From NCBI RefSeq assembly GCF_963662255.1, contig NC_085055.1:21066704-21130703 (forward strand): DNA of 64,000 bases, written 5' to 3'. Under the pieces are notes generated by a model. It did not search any database, was not told the origin of the DNA, and saw nothing but the letters and a program-made list of their open reading frames with translations. The position numbers and the translations under genes were made by a program. This document shows, in pieces, positions 34,985 through 47,461 of this stretch; position 1 is the first letter of the stretch; every line of letters begins with the position of its first letter. Source of the DNA: Cinclus cinclus (lineage: Eukaryota; Chordata; Aves; Passeriformes; Cinclidae).

Positions 34985-35262
34985 TTTAATACTTCTGGAG
35001 CAAAAGGAGTTCAGTAGCTCTACCATTTTAGCAACACCATTGATTTTGTCTCCCTCTTCATTTATTAATGGAACTACTTTCTCTCTAGTATTCCCTTTTC
35101 CCTGATATAATTGTAAAAGCTCTTTTTATTCCCCTTAAGCCTTTCTGCTCTCTGAGCTGGCCTTATCTTTTCCCTGCAAGCCTTAACTGACTGTATATTC
35201 TTGTTTAGTTCTCTTCCCTTTCTCCTGTTTGCACTATAGGTTCTTTCTTTACCGTCCTATCT
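34985..35262 (-). mobile_element. CR1 LINE ORF2 remnant
   Basis: Unlike the other copies, this one carries coding sequence. Translated on the minus strand it contains ACREKIRPAQRAERLKGNKK and then SFYNYIREKG, followed after a frameshift by VVPLINEEGDKINGVAKMVE and LLNSFC. These match the CR1 ORF2 stretch between the endonuclease and reverse transcriptase domains (known pattern 'CREKIRKAK...NKKSFYRYI...PLLNEEGD...AEVLNAFF'). It is broken by the frameshift and stops, so it is a dead fragment. Confidence 0.85.
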
Positions 35263-36117
35263 TTCCCTGGTGCTTTGTTATGCCACATTGGATGCTACTT
35301 GTCCTTCCATTTATTTCCACAGCAACTGTGGCGTGTCTCACTCTATGGGACTATTCCGGAATTTCTGGCCTTTTGTCACCCCTCTGGATTTAACTCCCTG
35401 GTGCTCCTGGTTCACACCTGGCCACGGAGGCACCAGGTCAGGCTGGAGAGGGAAATCCCATACTTTGTCACCCCAAGGTCACAGATAAATGTCCCCATCT
35501 AGGAGGGGGGGACGAAAAAAATCTCTCCCAAACCACAAATCATTTTCAGAGCCAACTCTTATTTACAAACCCAAGGTCATGGGTTTTACAAGAAGCAAGA
35601 GAGGAAGTTCATAGTGAGGCTTTAATTATTAGAACAACCATCATCTGGAGCAATCCAAAAATCTGGATGGATTTTTCCAGGGTCTCTGTGAAAATTCTGA
35701 ATGGCATTTTGCATTATTTGCTTTACTTTTTGATTTATTTGTTCATATTGCTTTGCAATACCAGTGGGTGAGACCAAAGCACTCAGGAGCCACCGTGGTC
35801 CTCCAGGTCTCCTGCTTTTTGTGAGTGGAATATCTTCATTCCAAATAGGTAACAGTTTAAAAAGAAGAGAAATCGCTGTATTCTTTTTAATGAATCATCA
35901 TTTCATCTGGGAGAATCAAAGCGCTGCATTTTTAAAAATAAGCAAACACTCCAATTCCATTAGATTCAGAACACCCTAAAATGAAGCCCGTTCCTGAAAT
36001 TCTAACAAATTTACACAATTATTTTGCTATGTTTGACGCTACATTTTTCCATACATTATTTTTTTTAGCAGCAAGTCCCCAGAATAGGTGTGGGAAATAT
36101 CATAAGAGCAGAAAACA
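35263..36117. other. Unique non-coding sequence
   Basis: No gene. 35.55-36.1 kb is AT-rich and repeat-free. Confidence 0.5.
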
Positions 36118-36240
36118 ATGCCTCTGAGGAAAGATTGAAGAAGTTTGGGTTGCTCAGCTGGAGGAGGGGTGGAACGTTGCTCTAATCTCCAGGTTCAGAG
36201 GAGGCTTATGGAAAGAGGAAGGGATAGCTTTTCTTCCTGG
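36118..36240 (+). mobile_element. Probable CR1 fragment
   Basis: AGTTTGGGTTGCTCAGCTGG followed by AGGAGGGGT and later GGAGGCTTATGGAAAGAGG resembles the CR1 block 'ggttgttcagcctggagaag'. Decay makes the ends uncertain. Confidence 0.6.
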
Positions 36241-37463
36241 TAGGTAAGATAAGTAGTGAGCTTAAACCACAGCAGGAGAGGCTGAGGCTGGGGCTGAGGG
36301 GCTGGGGCTGCTGAAGTGCAGGGCCAGGCTCTGGGGGAGCAGGCTGTGCCTGCATTGACAGAGGGGTCTTCTCACCCACCTGGATCCAGCTGGTGCTGCT
36401 GCAAAGGTCATCCCAAGGTCCCTTCCACCTCCCTTTCCCTAGGATTTCACTGACCTTGCTGTCCCAGCAACCCCTAGTCTGCCAGTTAAATGGGTTTTGG
36501 ATGCTGCAGTGCTTCTCTTGCACTGTGGGGTTTGGTGGGTCCAGGGAGGAACATCTCAGAAGATTTGCTTGGTCTCCAAGTCTCCCCCAAGCAGAGCTGA
36601 TGTGCCAGGCACTGTCCCGGTGGGAAGAAGTGCTGAGGAGTGAGTTTCTATAAAAACACTATCAAGAACATGAAAGACCCAGGCACTGAATGCCAGCAGG
36701 ATCCATGAAGCCAAAAGCTGCCAGGAGCTGTGCTCCAGCAAACCCTCCCCAGGAGAGCCCTGAGCCCTGGCACGGGCAGACAAGGAAAGGTGGGATCCTT
36801 CAGGGAGTTTGGCTCTGGTCCCTTCTCCAAGTCTCCCTGTGGTGCACAGGAGTTATGGCATCACTAATTACAGGAAATTAAAGAGAAAGTGATAGAAAGA
36901 GATTCCTGAGCTGAAAGAGTCCTGGGAAAGACTGTGGATGTTCTGCAATGCCACCACTGCAATTAGACCCACAGAAAGTGGAACTGCAATGGAAAAGCTT
37001 CTCCTAGGAGGCAGGGAAAGGCTAATTATAGCCTATTTCTTTGGAATATATTTTTGAGGCATTGCATATTTGTAAGATTACCAGAAAAGAAATGTAACGC
37101 AGTCTAGGCTAGAGTGACAGCAATGGGAGGCTGTGGCAGAATAGAACTTGTCCTCAGCCCATAGCAAATGTCCCAGGCCAGGGGACATTTCCATCCAGGA
37201 AAGTCTGCTGCTAGGAAGAGCTGAGCAGGTCCAAATGCCACCAGTTCTGGAACAGGTATCCATACAGTCACATTGGTTGCTTAAGGACATAAAAATGTAG
37301 GATTATGACCGTGCTGGTTGCAACATCCAACAAAGCCAACCACACTGGATGCACAAAAAAAAATCTGGTAATTGTAACTTATCTAACAACTCTTTCATTA
37401 GTCCAAGCACATCCTTGAAACAGTTCTTTCCAGCATTTTGGAAACATTCTTCCAACAAGATAT
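36241..37463. other. Unique non-coding sequence
   Basis: Open frames of up to 105 codons around 36.2-36.8 kb on both strands. No domain is recognised. Confidence 0.5.
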
Positions 37464-37658
37464 ATTGGGAAGAAATTCTTCCCTGTGAGGAGACACGTTG
37501 CCCAGAGCAGCCGTGGCTGCCTCATCCCTGGAAGTGCTCATGGCAAGGTTGGACAGGATTTGGAGCAACCTGGGATAGTGGAGGGTGTCCCTGCCCACAG
37601 CAGAAGATGATCTGTAAGGTCCTTTCCAAACCAGGCAATTCCACGATTCTATGATTTA
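37464..37658 (+). mobile_element. CR1 LINE 3' fragment
   Basis: TTGGGAAGAAATTCTTCCCT, 'cagagcagccgtggctgcc', GGTTGGACAGGATTTGGAGC, AACCTGGGATAGTGGAGGG and the tail ATTCCACGATTCTATGATTT, close to the intact octamer. Confidence 0.95.
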
Positions 37659-39681
37659 CCACCAAAATTCTCAAAATATAGTACTGTGCTTTCAGCTTCC
37701 ACAGCTGAGCATCTCCTCTCCTGGCTCTTCCATGGCATCCAAGAACACAGGATTAATGTATTTCCATGCTTTTGACCACTACATCAAATAACCCCTTCCC
37801 TCCCCCATCCCTCTGCACAGTGACTGGGAGATTTGCCTTACTGGTTTTGCCAGGAGCCATCCCCCAAAGCCTCAACACTTTAAGGTTTGGAGCACACCAA
37901 CCCACCAGCCCCAGCATTCCCGTGGTGTAATCGTGGCAAGTCTTTAAGCATTTTAAAGAGGGGGGTGGTGGAGAAAGGAGGTCCGTGTTTGCAGAAAAAA
38001 AGGGAACAATAATTCCTTCGGCAGTTTGATGTTAAAAAAAACTAGACGCTTGTAAGCTGCTCTGAAGCTTGAATGTCAGAAGTAGACCCCGGGGACGTGG
38101 ATTAGAGGGCACAATGAAGGTGAGGCTGTGAAATGAGCATCACGGATCTTTGGGCGATTGTTAATAAGAACACAGAAATGCAAATCTCCGAGAGCTGGTG
38201 AGCTACCAGCCTGTGTGCCTACAAATCCACATGTGGCTCCAAGCAAATTATGGGAGAGGCACACCAGGATGGGAAAAGGCACGTGGCTGGTGAGGTTTGT
38301 TCCAGAACAGAGGTCTCATCTCCAGCTGGTGGACAGCAAGAGGTCCCACATCGGAGCAAGCCCAGGGTCTCTTCAGGTACAAAGATAAAGGGAAGTGACC
38401 CGATCTAAGTTTGTCTGGGTCCATGAATATCCTCTTTGGAAGCACTTGGCCATCATTCGGCTGAGAGAGTCACATCCCTTGCATGTGACAACAAGCAGTT
38501 TGCAGGTAATTTAATTAATCCTTACTGTAACTACAAGTAACAGATTTGTTTGTCTCCTTCCTCTGCTTTTTTACTTGGTTTTACATGGGAATCCATCCCA
38601 AATTCTTTATGGAGCTGAGCTGCTGCTAGAGGAGAAAGCCAATCTGGAAGTCGCACACAGGTTCCTCCCGCAGCGAGGGTTTTCTTCTTGCTGACCGTGA
38701 TTTGTGTTGCTCTGTTGTTTTGGGTTTCCAGGCTGAAAAACGAGCTCTAATTCCATCCTGCTCCAAGCTCTGTGCTGCGTCAGAGGACAATGAGTCACTG
38801 CAGATTTCCCTTGCACAAGCATAAGCTCTCATGAAAGTGGTTCCTCAGCTCCACTCGATGAGACAGACCAACGCTTCCGTGACAAGATCTGAGTCCTCTC
38901 CTGAATGGCACAGCCTTTGGATTGCTGGGGATTCAGTGGGGAAAGGGTCTCTCCCCAGCTCTGGACTCTGCTCAGAACAACCCTGGGATGGAATCTGCAG
39001 ACACCTTTCCAACCAGCACTTGGTCCTTACACAAGTTTTTCTGCTTCTGCTCAGATGCTGCCATTGGACCTTGAATGCAAGTCAAAGAGCAGAATCACTA
39101 GATATTGAATACCTGATACCCTCTAGCATCCTGGGAATGACAGGGAATACCATCCCACTCCTCTAAAACTCTGGCTTTTAAGCTGCTCCAGATTTGGCCC
39201 AACCTGAGCTGGCCCTTGAGAAATGCTCTAAGCAAAGACAGCTGGGCCAAGGCGGGGATTCACAACAGACTGAGGGTAGAACCTAACCTTTGGTGGGTGC
39301 ACCTCCAATCCATATCCCTCCCAGAACCCCCAGCTAGCAGCAAGAAGAAAATGTGCCACACCAGAGTTAGCACTGGGAGGGTTTCACGTTGTGCCTCCAG
39401 GCAGAGGAGACAGCACAGCCTTCCATGGGCTCATCCCTCCTTCTTTCTCTTTGGAATCCTTTATTTTTCCCCCCTTTCTCATTCTGTCTTTGCTTGAATT
39501 TCAAGGTTAAAAAAAGTCAGGATACAATAGTAAATATGTAAGATTAGCTCCTAAAATATGTTAGCAAGTGAAAGCTAAAGAAAGCCAAATGAATTTAAAA
39601 AAGGCTTTCTTGAAGCTTAGAACAGAGACAGTTCTTTTGATCCTTTATCACACCATAACAAAAAAAGCACCACGCAAGATC
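37659..39681. other. Unique non-coding sequence, 2 kb
   Basis: No gene or CR1 is recognised. Frames up to 111 codons (38831-39166 +) have no domain. Confidence 0.45.
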
Positions 39682-39717
39682 CATATATATAATATACATA
39701 TAATATATATATTTATA
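39682..39717. repeat. TA-rich alternating tract
   Basis: ATATATAATATACATATAAT-type sequence directly precedes the (TG)n array. Confidence 0.85.
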
Positions 39718-39732
39718 CCCCATGTGCTGGGC

Positions 39733-39738
<6 letters not shown>

Positions 39739-39787
<49 letters not shown>
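39739..39787. repeat. (TG)24 microsatellite
   Basis: 49 bases of perfect TG alternation, the longest pure dinucleotide run here. It produces CVCVCV frames. Confidence 0.97.
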
Positions 39788-39789
<2 letters not shown>

Positions 39790-40736
39790 TTTAATTCACA
39801 TAGGCTTTCCTTTCTTTAAAATGCTGCAAGAAGCTTTTTTTCTGCAGATTTCTTTTTCTTTCTTTTTTTTGATATTTCAAAGCTGGCAGTTCAGTAAATG
39901 GCTGGAACTGCCACATCTCTGTTCTTGCTAAAGAAATCAATGCTAATCCTATTACTGGCAGTTATCACCTATCCCAGAAACCGCGGCTAAAAGAAAAAAA
40001 AAACACTGAGATGTCAAAGTAGGAAAAAAGCATGGGGGAAGGGGAGAAAGCGCCCTTCATTCACTTTCAAACAGTGATTGTTTTCTTATTTTTGATCATT
40101 TTTTCCTGTTAAGAGAGAAACTAAACCACAAAAAAAAAACAGAAAAGAAAAAAAAAAGCTGGGGGAGGGATGGAAAAAAATAAAGAACAAATCCATGCTC
40201 AAATAACATTAAGGGCCTGATTTAAACCCATGCACCCACACGGAAACCCAGGCATGGCTCAGAGCAGCCTCGCAGCACTGTGCTGAGGTGGGGACAGGGG
40301 TCCTGGGGTCCCACTCCCCTGACCCTCTGCCTTTTCAGCCCTACAGCATCTGCCTGCAGATCCCAAAAGATTGTTTGGGGCCACGCATCAACACAAGGGG
40401 GTAGGAGGGGGTGCCAGCCCCTTTCTGGGTGTGCTCCAGATGTGAGGACCCTCCCAGAGCATCCAGGGAGGCAGGAGTTTCTGGGTGCTGACTGGTTTCT
40501 GTGCTGGCTCCGTCTGCTGCAGCCAGCTGGGATGTGAACTCAGATGTCCTGTGCCCCCCTAATGTCATTTGGGGATCTGTCCCTCATATCTGCAGTCCCA
40601 GGGCTGAGGATCTCAAGGGCTCAGGTAGGTCAGTGCAGGTCATCCTTCTTGCTTCACCATCCACGTGGGATCCTGGATCCCCCAAAATATTTTAACGTGC
40701 TTCCATCTTTTCTTCCCTTCCCATGTACTCCTACAG
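39788..40736. other. Non-coding with A- and T-rich runs
   Basis: A-rich runs near 39990 and 40127-40160. The section 40.25-40.7 kb is GC-richer with frames of up to 94 codons but no domain. Confidence 0.5.
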
Positions 40737-40985
40737 AGAGCCACAGAATGGTGAGTGATGAAAGGGACCTTAAAGCACATCTCACTCCACCCCCAGGTTG
40801 CTCCAAGCCCTGTCCAGCCTGGCCTTGAACACTTCCAGGGATCCAGGGACAGCCACAGCTTCTGTGGGCATCCTGTGCCAGGGCCTCATCTCCCTCACAG
40901 GGAAGGAATTCTCCCTAAAATCCAGTCCAATCCTACTGTCCGTCAGTCTGAAGCCATCCCCCTTGTCCTGTCACTCCAGTTCCTG
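40737..40985 (-). mobile_element. CR1 LINE 3' fragment
   Basis: GAGCCACAGAATGGTGAG, 'gggaccttaaagcacatctc', CCAAGCCCTGTCCAGCCTGG, CACTTCCAGGGATCCAGGG, and 'gaagccatcccccttgtcctg' at its 5' end. Confidence 0.92.
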
Positions 40986-42502
40986 ATGAACCTCATCCTC
41001 ATCACTCCTTGAGTACCCTTAGGGTACAGCTTACCTGCGATTTCAAGGTCCCAGTTGTGGTTGTGAACAGAGGATGATGAAAAGATGGAGCTCCTGAGGT
41101 CACCTCCCTCCACGAAGGTCCTGTCCTGCCTGTCCTGCGTGGCCCACTTCATTCCTCAGGAGTCTGGGGGGATCAGGCATCCCAGCTGAGTCTGTGTTAG
41201 TGTGAAATGAAAGAGCAGCAGCAGTCTGGAACATGTGCTTTGGGAAGAGGCACTCAGCTCTTCTCCCTCAGACCACAGCATCCTGTTCCCTGCCAGAAGT
41301 GACATGTTGGTCCTCAGTCATACCGAGGACAGGGCAGCACCACCTGGTACCAAGCAACAGAGTGGAGACAAACCAAAACAACAGCCAAGAAAGAAATAAA
41401 TCACAGCTCAGATCAAGGGCTTGGACATCAGAAGCTTTGTCCATGCACCTACAAATCAACATTTTCCTGGCACCATGGGAAGTATTTCCATAGCTCATCG
41501 CTCCCACCAGCCACACCGCCATGGCCATCCCTGCCAAACTCTGGCTTTTATCCAAAATCCCAGTTTATCCTGGGCATTGGTTCACTGGCCAACAAGCCAC
41601 TGGCAATACCACGAGCACACTGGGGATGTTTTTCTCCATTTTGAAACTCTAAGGCAGAGTCAGAACCAGTTTAGGCCTCTGAGAATATCTGGAACCTGTG
41701 CAAAATGAGTTTGAAAAGTCTCAGCAAAGGAGGGGCAAGCCTCTAAGGGCTGTGACAAGAAAGGGGCAAAAACCATACATTTAATTTTGGATGTTGCTTG
41801 GAACCAGCAAAGCTGAACAAAAAAAAGGAAAAGCACCAGAGAGGAGGGAGGTGTTTGACTCAGGTGGTTGGCAGGTCCTGGGCAGGCTTGTTCTCATCCC
41901 CCTGCCCAGGAGGCACCGCCACAGCCACCTCTGATGGTCCAACCAGGACCATCCAACCAGAATCTCCAGCTTCTCCAACTGCAAACCCTACCCACTGCAA
42001 GGATACTGTTTGCTTATGGTGGGAGTGCTAAAGGGAATTGGGATTGCAATTTGGTATTGCTGGCCAACCCCAAAATAAATTAGTCCTAACTTGACTCAAG
42101 CCCATCACTTTGCTTCCAGTTTGCTGCAAGATGCCTTCATGGGTTTAGTGGTTTAGTGCAGCTGAAGTCATTATTAACAAAGAAGATTCTTTGACATGAG
42201 TGGGGAGAAGATGTTGCCGGTAAGTCAAACTATTATTAAAATAATTTAGAAGTATCAAACTATTTTTGTGGGCATTTTTTATACACCTGAATACAGTGCT
42301 GAAACCAAATCTAGAGTGATGGAAAACTGAGCCCCAAGTGGGAACAGACCCAGGGTCTCCATTGTGTTCCCTGAGCCCTGAGAATCAGAAGATTCACTAA
42401 GGAATGGGAAAGAAGAATTTTCTTCTGTGCTGGTGGACACAGTGGGGTAAACCCTGTCTGGACCCCTCTCCTGGGCTTGGCCACCAGCAGGAGGGCAGTG
42501 GA
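40986..42502. other. Unique non-coding sequence, 1.5 kb
   Basis: No gene or recognised repeat. Confidence 0.5.
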
Positions 42503-42660
42503 GAATCAAAGAATCATGGAATAGTTTGGCTTGGAAGGGATCTTAAAGATTATCTTGTTTCACTCTTCCACTAGCCCAGGCTGCTCCATGCACCATCCAA
42601 CCCAGAGCACTGCCAGGGATGGGGCAGCCTCAGGTGCTCTGGACAAGCTGTGCCAGAGGA
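42503..42660 (-). mobile_element. CR1 LINE 3' fragment
   Basis: GAATCAAAGAATCATGGAAT, AGTTTGGCTTGGAAGGGATC and 'ccaggctgctccatgcacc' mark the complement of a CR1 3' end. Confidence 0.9.
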
Positions 42661-43605
42661 CCTGGGGGTCACCATGGGTGGCTCAAGTTACAGGGCATTA
42701 ATCCCACCCATAAGACTTCCCTTCTTAAAAGAACTTTAAAAATAATAATTATTTAGGTTTTTCTAAGTTTTTTTTTTGTCTAGTTTTCCAACTTTAAAAT
42801 AAATTCCAGCTGAAGAGCTGACTTGGAATATTGAAGGGAACAACCTACAGCACCAGAAAAGGAGTGCCTACATAATTAGAAGCATAACTCACTATTTATA
42901 AGGCATCACTTCTCTCCCAGTATCAATATTTGGCAATTCCCTTCAGAACTATGGGGGCTTTATCCATTTTTGTAGCTCAATCAATAAGAAGATGGCTCTG
43001 TGCAAGCACTGAATGTGAAAGGCATAAAGAACCTCCTAATTAGGCTGCTAACGAGGGACAGAAAATGAAGCAGTGTGCCCCTGCAGGCCACTTGCCATGT
43101 ACCACTGTCCCGTGGGGCAGGGCCAGGTTGTGACTGGGGGCTCGAGGAGGGCTCTCATTTCCCTGGGAATGGGATGGATGCAATGGGATGGGTACAGAGC
43201 CTTCAGCAAAGGGGTTTGGAGAGAAATGTGGATGGTCTTAAACAAGAATTGCCCTTTTTCTGGGGCTACTTTGAGCTGCAAACAATCCTCTTGATATGTT
43301 GCAAATTCATGCAGAATTTTTGCTTGACAGAGGAACCTGGGGAGTTACCTGTAGGGCATTTGCTTCCAAACACATTCCCAGTTGATCCTGTGTCCTAGCA
43401 GTGAGCAATTGCAAGTGACAGAAGTCGGTGGTGCTCCAGGGATGGGTGGTCGTGTCCCCCACAGCATCACCCCATGGAAGTGGGGAAGTGATTAACACAA
43501 TCTCACCACGCCAACAGGCCTCCTATGGGAAAACCAGACCCTGATTCCCAGGATTTTCCACCCTAGAGGGCTGGAAGGCTGAGCAGGGACTTGAAGGCAG
43601 CTCAC
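42661..43605. other. Unique non-coding sequence
   Basis: AT-rich in its first half; a 107-codon frame at 43.08-43.4 kb has no domain. Confidence 0.5.
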
Positions 43606-43653
43606 TGGATGGATGGATGGATGGATGGATGGATGGATGGATGGATGGATGGA
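43606..43653. repeat. (TGGA)12 microsatellite
   Basis: Twelve units without interruption. It makes MDGW-type frames on the plus strand and HPSI-type frames on the minus strand. Confidence 0.97.
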
Positions 43654-44084
43654 AGTCCTCCAGGGATGTGGGAATCATTGCTGGGAGAACAAAAGCCATC
43701 TTGGGAAAACCAACATCTCTCAACAAAAGGGAAAAATCTTTCCCCACAGCTTCCCAGCAACCCACAGCATGAACCCAACAGCCTGGTCCCAGAGCCCGGC
43801 TGGGATGCACTCAGCACGGTCACCTGGATCCTGTGTCCTTCCCAGCACCTCTCCCTGGCTGGTTTCCTGCGTTTCCCACTCCAACACCACCCCCGGTTCC
43901 TCCCTTGCCCGTCCGGCCAATGAATCCAACCCGGGAGGAGCAGCTCCTGCTCTCCAGAGCAGCACATTCCCCAGTCCCGCTCCCTGCCCACCCCCTTCTT
44001 TCCCTTCCAGCCAGACTTCTGTCGAGTTGCTAATGTCTGCTGATTAAACAAGCCTTGAATTTGAATAGGGAGCAATAAAGAGAG

Positions 44085-44196
44085 AGCGAGAGAGAGGTAC
44101 ACGGCCATCCGCGCACGGAGCGGGCGCCCCGCGGGCAGCAATCAACGGGAGCAGGAGATGCTCCAGCCGAGCTGCCGGCTCCCAGGATTTCGGGAG
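44085..44196. promoter_or_regulatory. Small CpG-dense patch
   Basis: Roughly twelve CpGs in 110 bases, in a window where CpG is otherwise scarce. It is shorter than a classical CpG island. It may be a regulatory element or a weak promoter. No TATA box or gene is attached. Confidence 0.35.
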
Positions 44197-44216
44197 GGAG
44201 GGTCATAGGGTGGTTT

Positions 44217-44230
44217 GGGGGGGGGGGGGG
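44217..44230. repeat. G14 homopolymer
   Basis: Fourteen consecutive G residues. Length may be uncertain, since such runs often collapse in assemblies. Confidence 0.8.
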
Positions 44231-44454
44231 TTATTAATCGAACGCAATGCTCAGAAACCTGAGAAAGTCTTGTTCTCCGTGCCTGGAGGTGTCTCATGGG
44301 GGGCAGCCCCCCAGCCCAGCTCCGGGTGATGCTGTGCTGGCTCCACCTTCAAGGAGCAGCTCCTCTCTGCAAAAAAAATGGGATCTCTGATATGTCCTGT
44401 GCACGGTGAAACAGGGTGGCGTGGGGCTGAAGGATTTCCACAATACAGAAGGGA

Positions 44455-44548
44455 ATCGTGGAGTCGTGGAATTACAGAGCCACAAGATGGTTTGGGTTTG
44501 GAAGGGACATTAAAGCTCATCTCATTCCAACCCCCAACATGCAAACCG
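44455..44548 (-). mobile_element. CR1 LINE 3' fragment, very short
   Basis: GAATCGTGGAGTCGTGGAAT, ACAAGATGGTTTGGGTTTGG, 'agctcatctcattccaaccc'. Only the terminal ~90 bases remain. Confidence 0.9.
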
Positions 44549-45233
44549 AGCAGGGATCGGTGGCAGGGAAAAATGGAGGGGTGCACATCTTCCCAAATCA
44601 TCCTCAGCTCCCTAACTGTGCCTACAAATACAGCAGGGAGGGGGAAACAGCTGATGCCAGACCCAGGAGGGAATTTTTGGGGATGCTCCCGGGCACCTCC
44701 TCCCTTCCGAGCCGAGTGCAGCCCAGCCCGGTGCTGCTCAGAGCTGGCAGCCTGCAGCCACACAGGGAACTTCTTCCCTCCCACCCCAGACAGTTTTCCC
44801 GAGAAAACTGCCATTTCTGTGAGATCTGGAGATGTTTTCCCTGCCAGCAACAACGACAGGCTGCTAAATGGTGTCAGCGACTCGCTGTCTGAGTCCCGGT
44901 TAAAATAAACCATCATCTTCACACCAGTGGCGTTTCACATCATCAGCACCAGGCTGGCTCCACTCAGGAATAGACATCCCTTTAATTATATAAATCAAAA
45001 TAAATAAAATATCACGCCCTCGGGCCCACTGCAGAGCGTTGTGGCTGATAGGAAAGCTCTGGGAGGCAGAGTGGGTTTGGGAAGAGGCAGCTCCTTGTGC
45101 TGCACAGCTGAGGGGAGGAAGGAAAAGCTGAAATGATCAAACCCACGTCTGGAAGCTGCTGAGAGAGCCCATAGCTGGGAAATAAATTGTCTCAGATTAA
45201 AAAAAAAAAAAAATCACAAGCAAATAGTTGGGA
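44549..45233. other. Unique non-coding sequence
   Basis: Open frames of up to 223 codons cross this part and the CR1 copy next to it; none has a domain. An A-run lies at 45198-45213. Confidence 0.45.
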
Positions 45234-45330
45234 AATCACAGACTGCCCTGAGTTGCAAGGAACCCCAAAGGATCAGCAAGTCCTATTCCTGTCCCTGCAC
45301 CCCAAGGATCCCACTGTGTTCCAAGGCAGG
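45234..45330 (-). mobile_element. CR1 LINE 3' fragment
   Basis: GGAAATCACAGACTGCCCTG, AGTTGCAAGGAACCCC, 'aaaggatcagcaagtcctattcc', 'ccctgcaccccaaggatccc'. This is the complement of the variant at 9.9-10.66 kb. Confidence 0.8.
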
Positions 45331-47354
45331 AATGACTGGAAAACACCTGACAGCTGCTGCAAGGGAGGGAGACAGCCCAAATATCCACACTCCTGCCTGG
45401 GGCTGGCAGGAAAAACTGTTTACCTGGAAATTAAAGCAAAAAATAAATCATTACATCTCTTTTATAAATCTCTTTAACTGCTCATTTCTTTCCTGCAGCC
45501 ACGTCCTCAGGGCTAGGTTTACACTTTCTTTACCTTTCACTTTTTGGGAAGTTAAAGCTGGATCTCCCCATTCACTTCATTTTACAACTAATCCATCCAA
45601 GCCACAAGGAAAATGGTTCTTGCACTGCTCACCCCAGTGGCCAGCTGGAAAGGAGAGCTGCTAGGCCAGACTTGCACTGAAAGTCTGCTTATGTGGCTGC
45701 TTTTAGTTTCTTGCTATCACTGGCAAAAGTTAATTTATTCAAACAAAAATCTCCCAGTCTAGGAGAAGGAGAGGAAGAGGTTAGGACTGTACAAGCTTTG
45801 GTTTCTTTTCTTGACCTCACAGACCTCCTCTTTAACAGCCAATAAAACCACGACTGATTGGGAAAAGAATTTTTAAAACCGGACTCTAATTATTTTTTGT
45901 CGTTTTATAGAACTCAAGTGAGACACAAGAGGGATTAACCTTTTCAGAACTACCTTGGGGAAATAGTTTGCCTTTTTTGAAGGCAGAGAGCAGCTCAGCA
46001 AAGCCACCAGTTAGTTCTTGATCTACTTAAGATCTGGAGCAAAGACAGGAGGTACAACCAGAGGATATTGATGAGATCAGCTGCAAACGCTTGGCCCAAA
46101 GGGGAGGGGGTCACTGGGGCAGAAAGGTGGAGGGAGGGACCAGCTCTTCAGGTGGTCATGGTGGTTTTTGTCAGGCTCTGACACCTCTGGGGCTACAAGC
46201 AGGGATCACTGGTGCATAATTACCTTATCTCTGATCTTAATTTCAAATATTTCTCCATGAAATGTTGTCTGTTTCCATTCCCAGTCCTAAAAATTTCATA
46301 TCAGCAAATGGCATAATGTTATATTTATATTAATTGGATATTCTAGGTTTACTGCTCGCTCCATTGGCAGGGGGGAGGGTTAGAAAGCACACAATATACA
46401 ATCTAAAATATAAAATCCATGTTTGTGCACAGTGTATAATTTAATGCATGAGATACAGAAGATCTTCCAGCAGAGAGTGTTTTAAACAACAGCATTTTAG
46501 CCTCTAAAGCACAGCAGTGAGGGAAACATTTTCCATGCTCAGTTTCTCTGCTATTGGAACATTTGTTTTTTATTCTGAATATTTCAGCACATCTATTTAC
46601 CTGGCACTATATTTAGTACCACAGTACCAAGATGGCATATATAAAGATTCAATTGCAATTCCCATCTGATGTCCCTTCCCTCTCCTTTTTACCCCCTTTT
46701 TTATGTCCGCACTCTGAATTCAGCACAAAGTTGGTGTGTTTAATTTAAAAAGAAGTAAAACGCGCCAGGAGACGCCTCAGACCACTGCAAATCACCTACT
46801 TTATAGAGGCAGTAAAATTGTGTATCGGATTAAAAGTGATGCTGATCTGAAATTTATGATAACTTTTAATGGCATTATAATTTTTTTTCCCTGTGCGTTC
46901 CATCACCGGATCGTTTGGATGCACAGTGCAGCAAGATGAAATTTGTAAGGGAGGAACATTACATAGGCAAGCTCCGAGTGGGGGGAAGGCTCTGGAATAA
47001 TGCAGGAGGATGCTCCATGGGGTTGGATGTGGGAGGATGGACAAAGGTGGGGTGTGCTCCGAGCCAGGGAGGGAAGCGTCACCCTAAAGCTGAAGGTTAT
47101 TTGGGAGGACACAGGGACAAACCCATCCTGCAGCTCGCAAAGGTCTGGTGTTGGTTTTGTCTGTGCCTGTGTGAATCAAGGCTCGTTTCCCTCTGCCAGG
47201 CAAGGACCACTCCAGAGAGCTCAGCCTTCCGAGGTGGATCTGCCCTGAGAGCCGCAGGGATCCTGCTTTTGGCACAGCTCCACCCTTCTGGCTCTGCTTA
47301 GGACAGGCCTATGAGGACACCTCCAGCCAGCACCAACAGCTTTGGCGGAGAAAC
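45331..47354. other. Non-coding; AT-rich block 46.2-46.95 kb
   Basis: 46200-46950 is AT-rich and repeat-free and might hold regulatory sequence. No gene is recognised. Confidence 0.4.
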
Positions 47355-47461
47355 ATCCCCCTGAGCCTCCTTTTCTCCAGCTGAGCCCCTTCCCCAGCTC
47401 CTTCCGCTGCTCCAGCCCCTTCCCCAGCTCCGTTCCCTTCTCTGGACACGCTCCTGGAGCC
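47355..47461 (-). mobile_element. CR1 LINE fragment (internal 3' region)
   Basis: CCCCCTGAGCCTCCTTTTCT followed by CCAGCTGAGCCCCTTCCCC and TTCTCTGGACACGCTCC. The central C/T phrase is duplicated (CAGCCCCTTCCCCAGCTC occurs after a first CCCCTTCCCCAGCTC). Confidence 0.85.

Larger units (their letters stand above)
43654..44454. other. Non-coding with a small CpG cluster
   Basis: 44085-44196 holds about a dozen CpGs, e.g. ATCCGCGCACGGAGCGGGCG. A G14 run follows at 44217-44230. A minus-strand frame that starts here looks signal-peptide-like only because it runs through an AGAGAGCGAGAG repeat. Confidence 0.5.

Noticed and set aside
36241..36330. GCTGGGGCTG repeats near a CR1 piece as a possible minisatellite
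   Set aside because: Too few and too irregular to support a tandem array.
43602..44141. Minus-strand 179-codon frame with a signal-peptide-like start
   Set aside because: The hydrophobic start comes from an AGAGAGCGAGAG stretch and the end from the TGGA microsatellite; there is no domain between.
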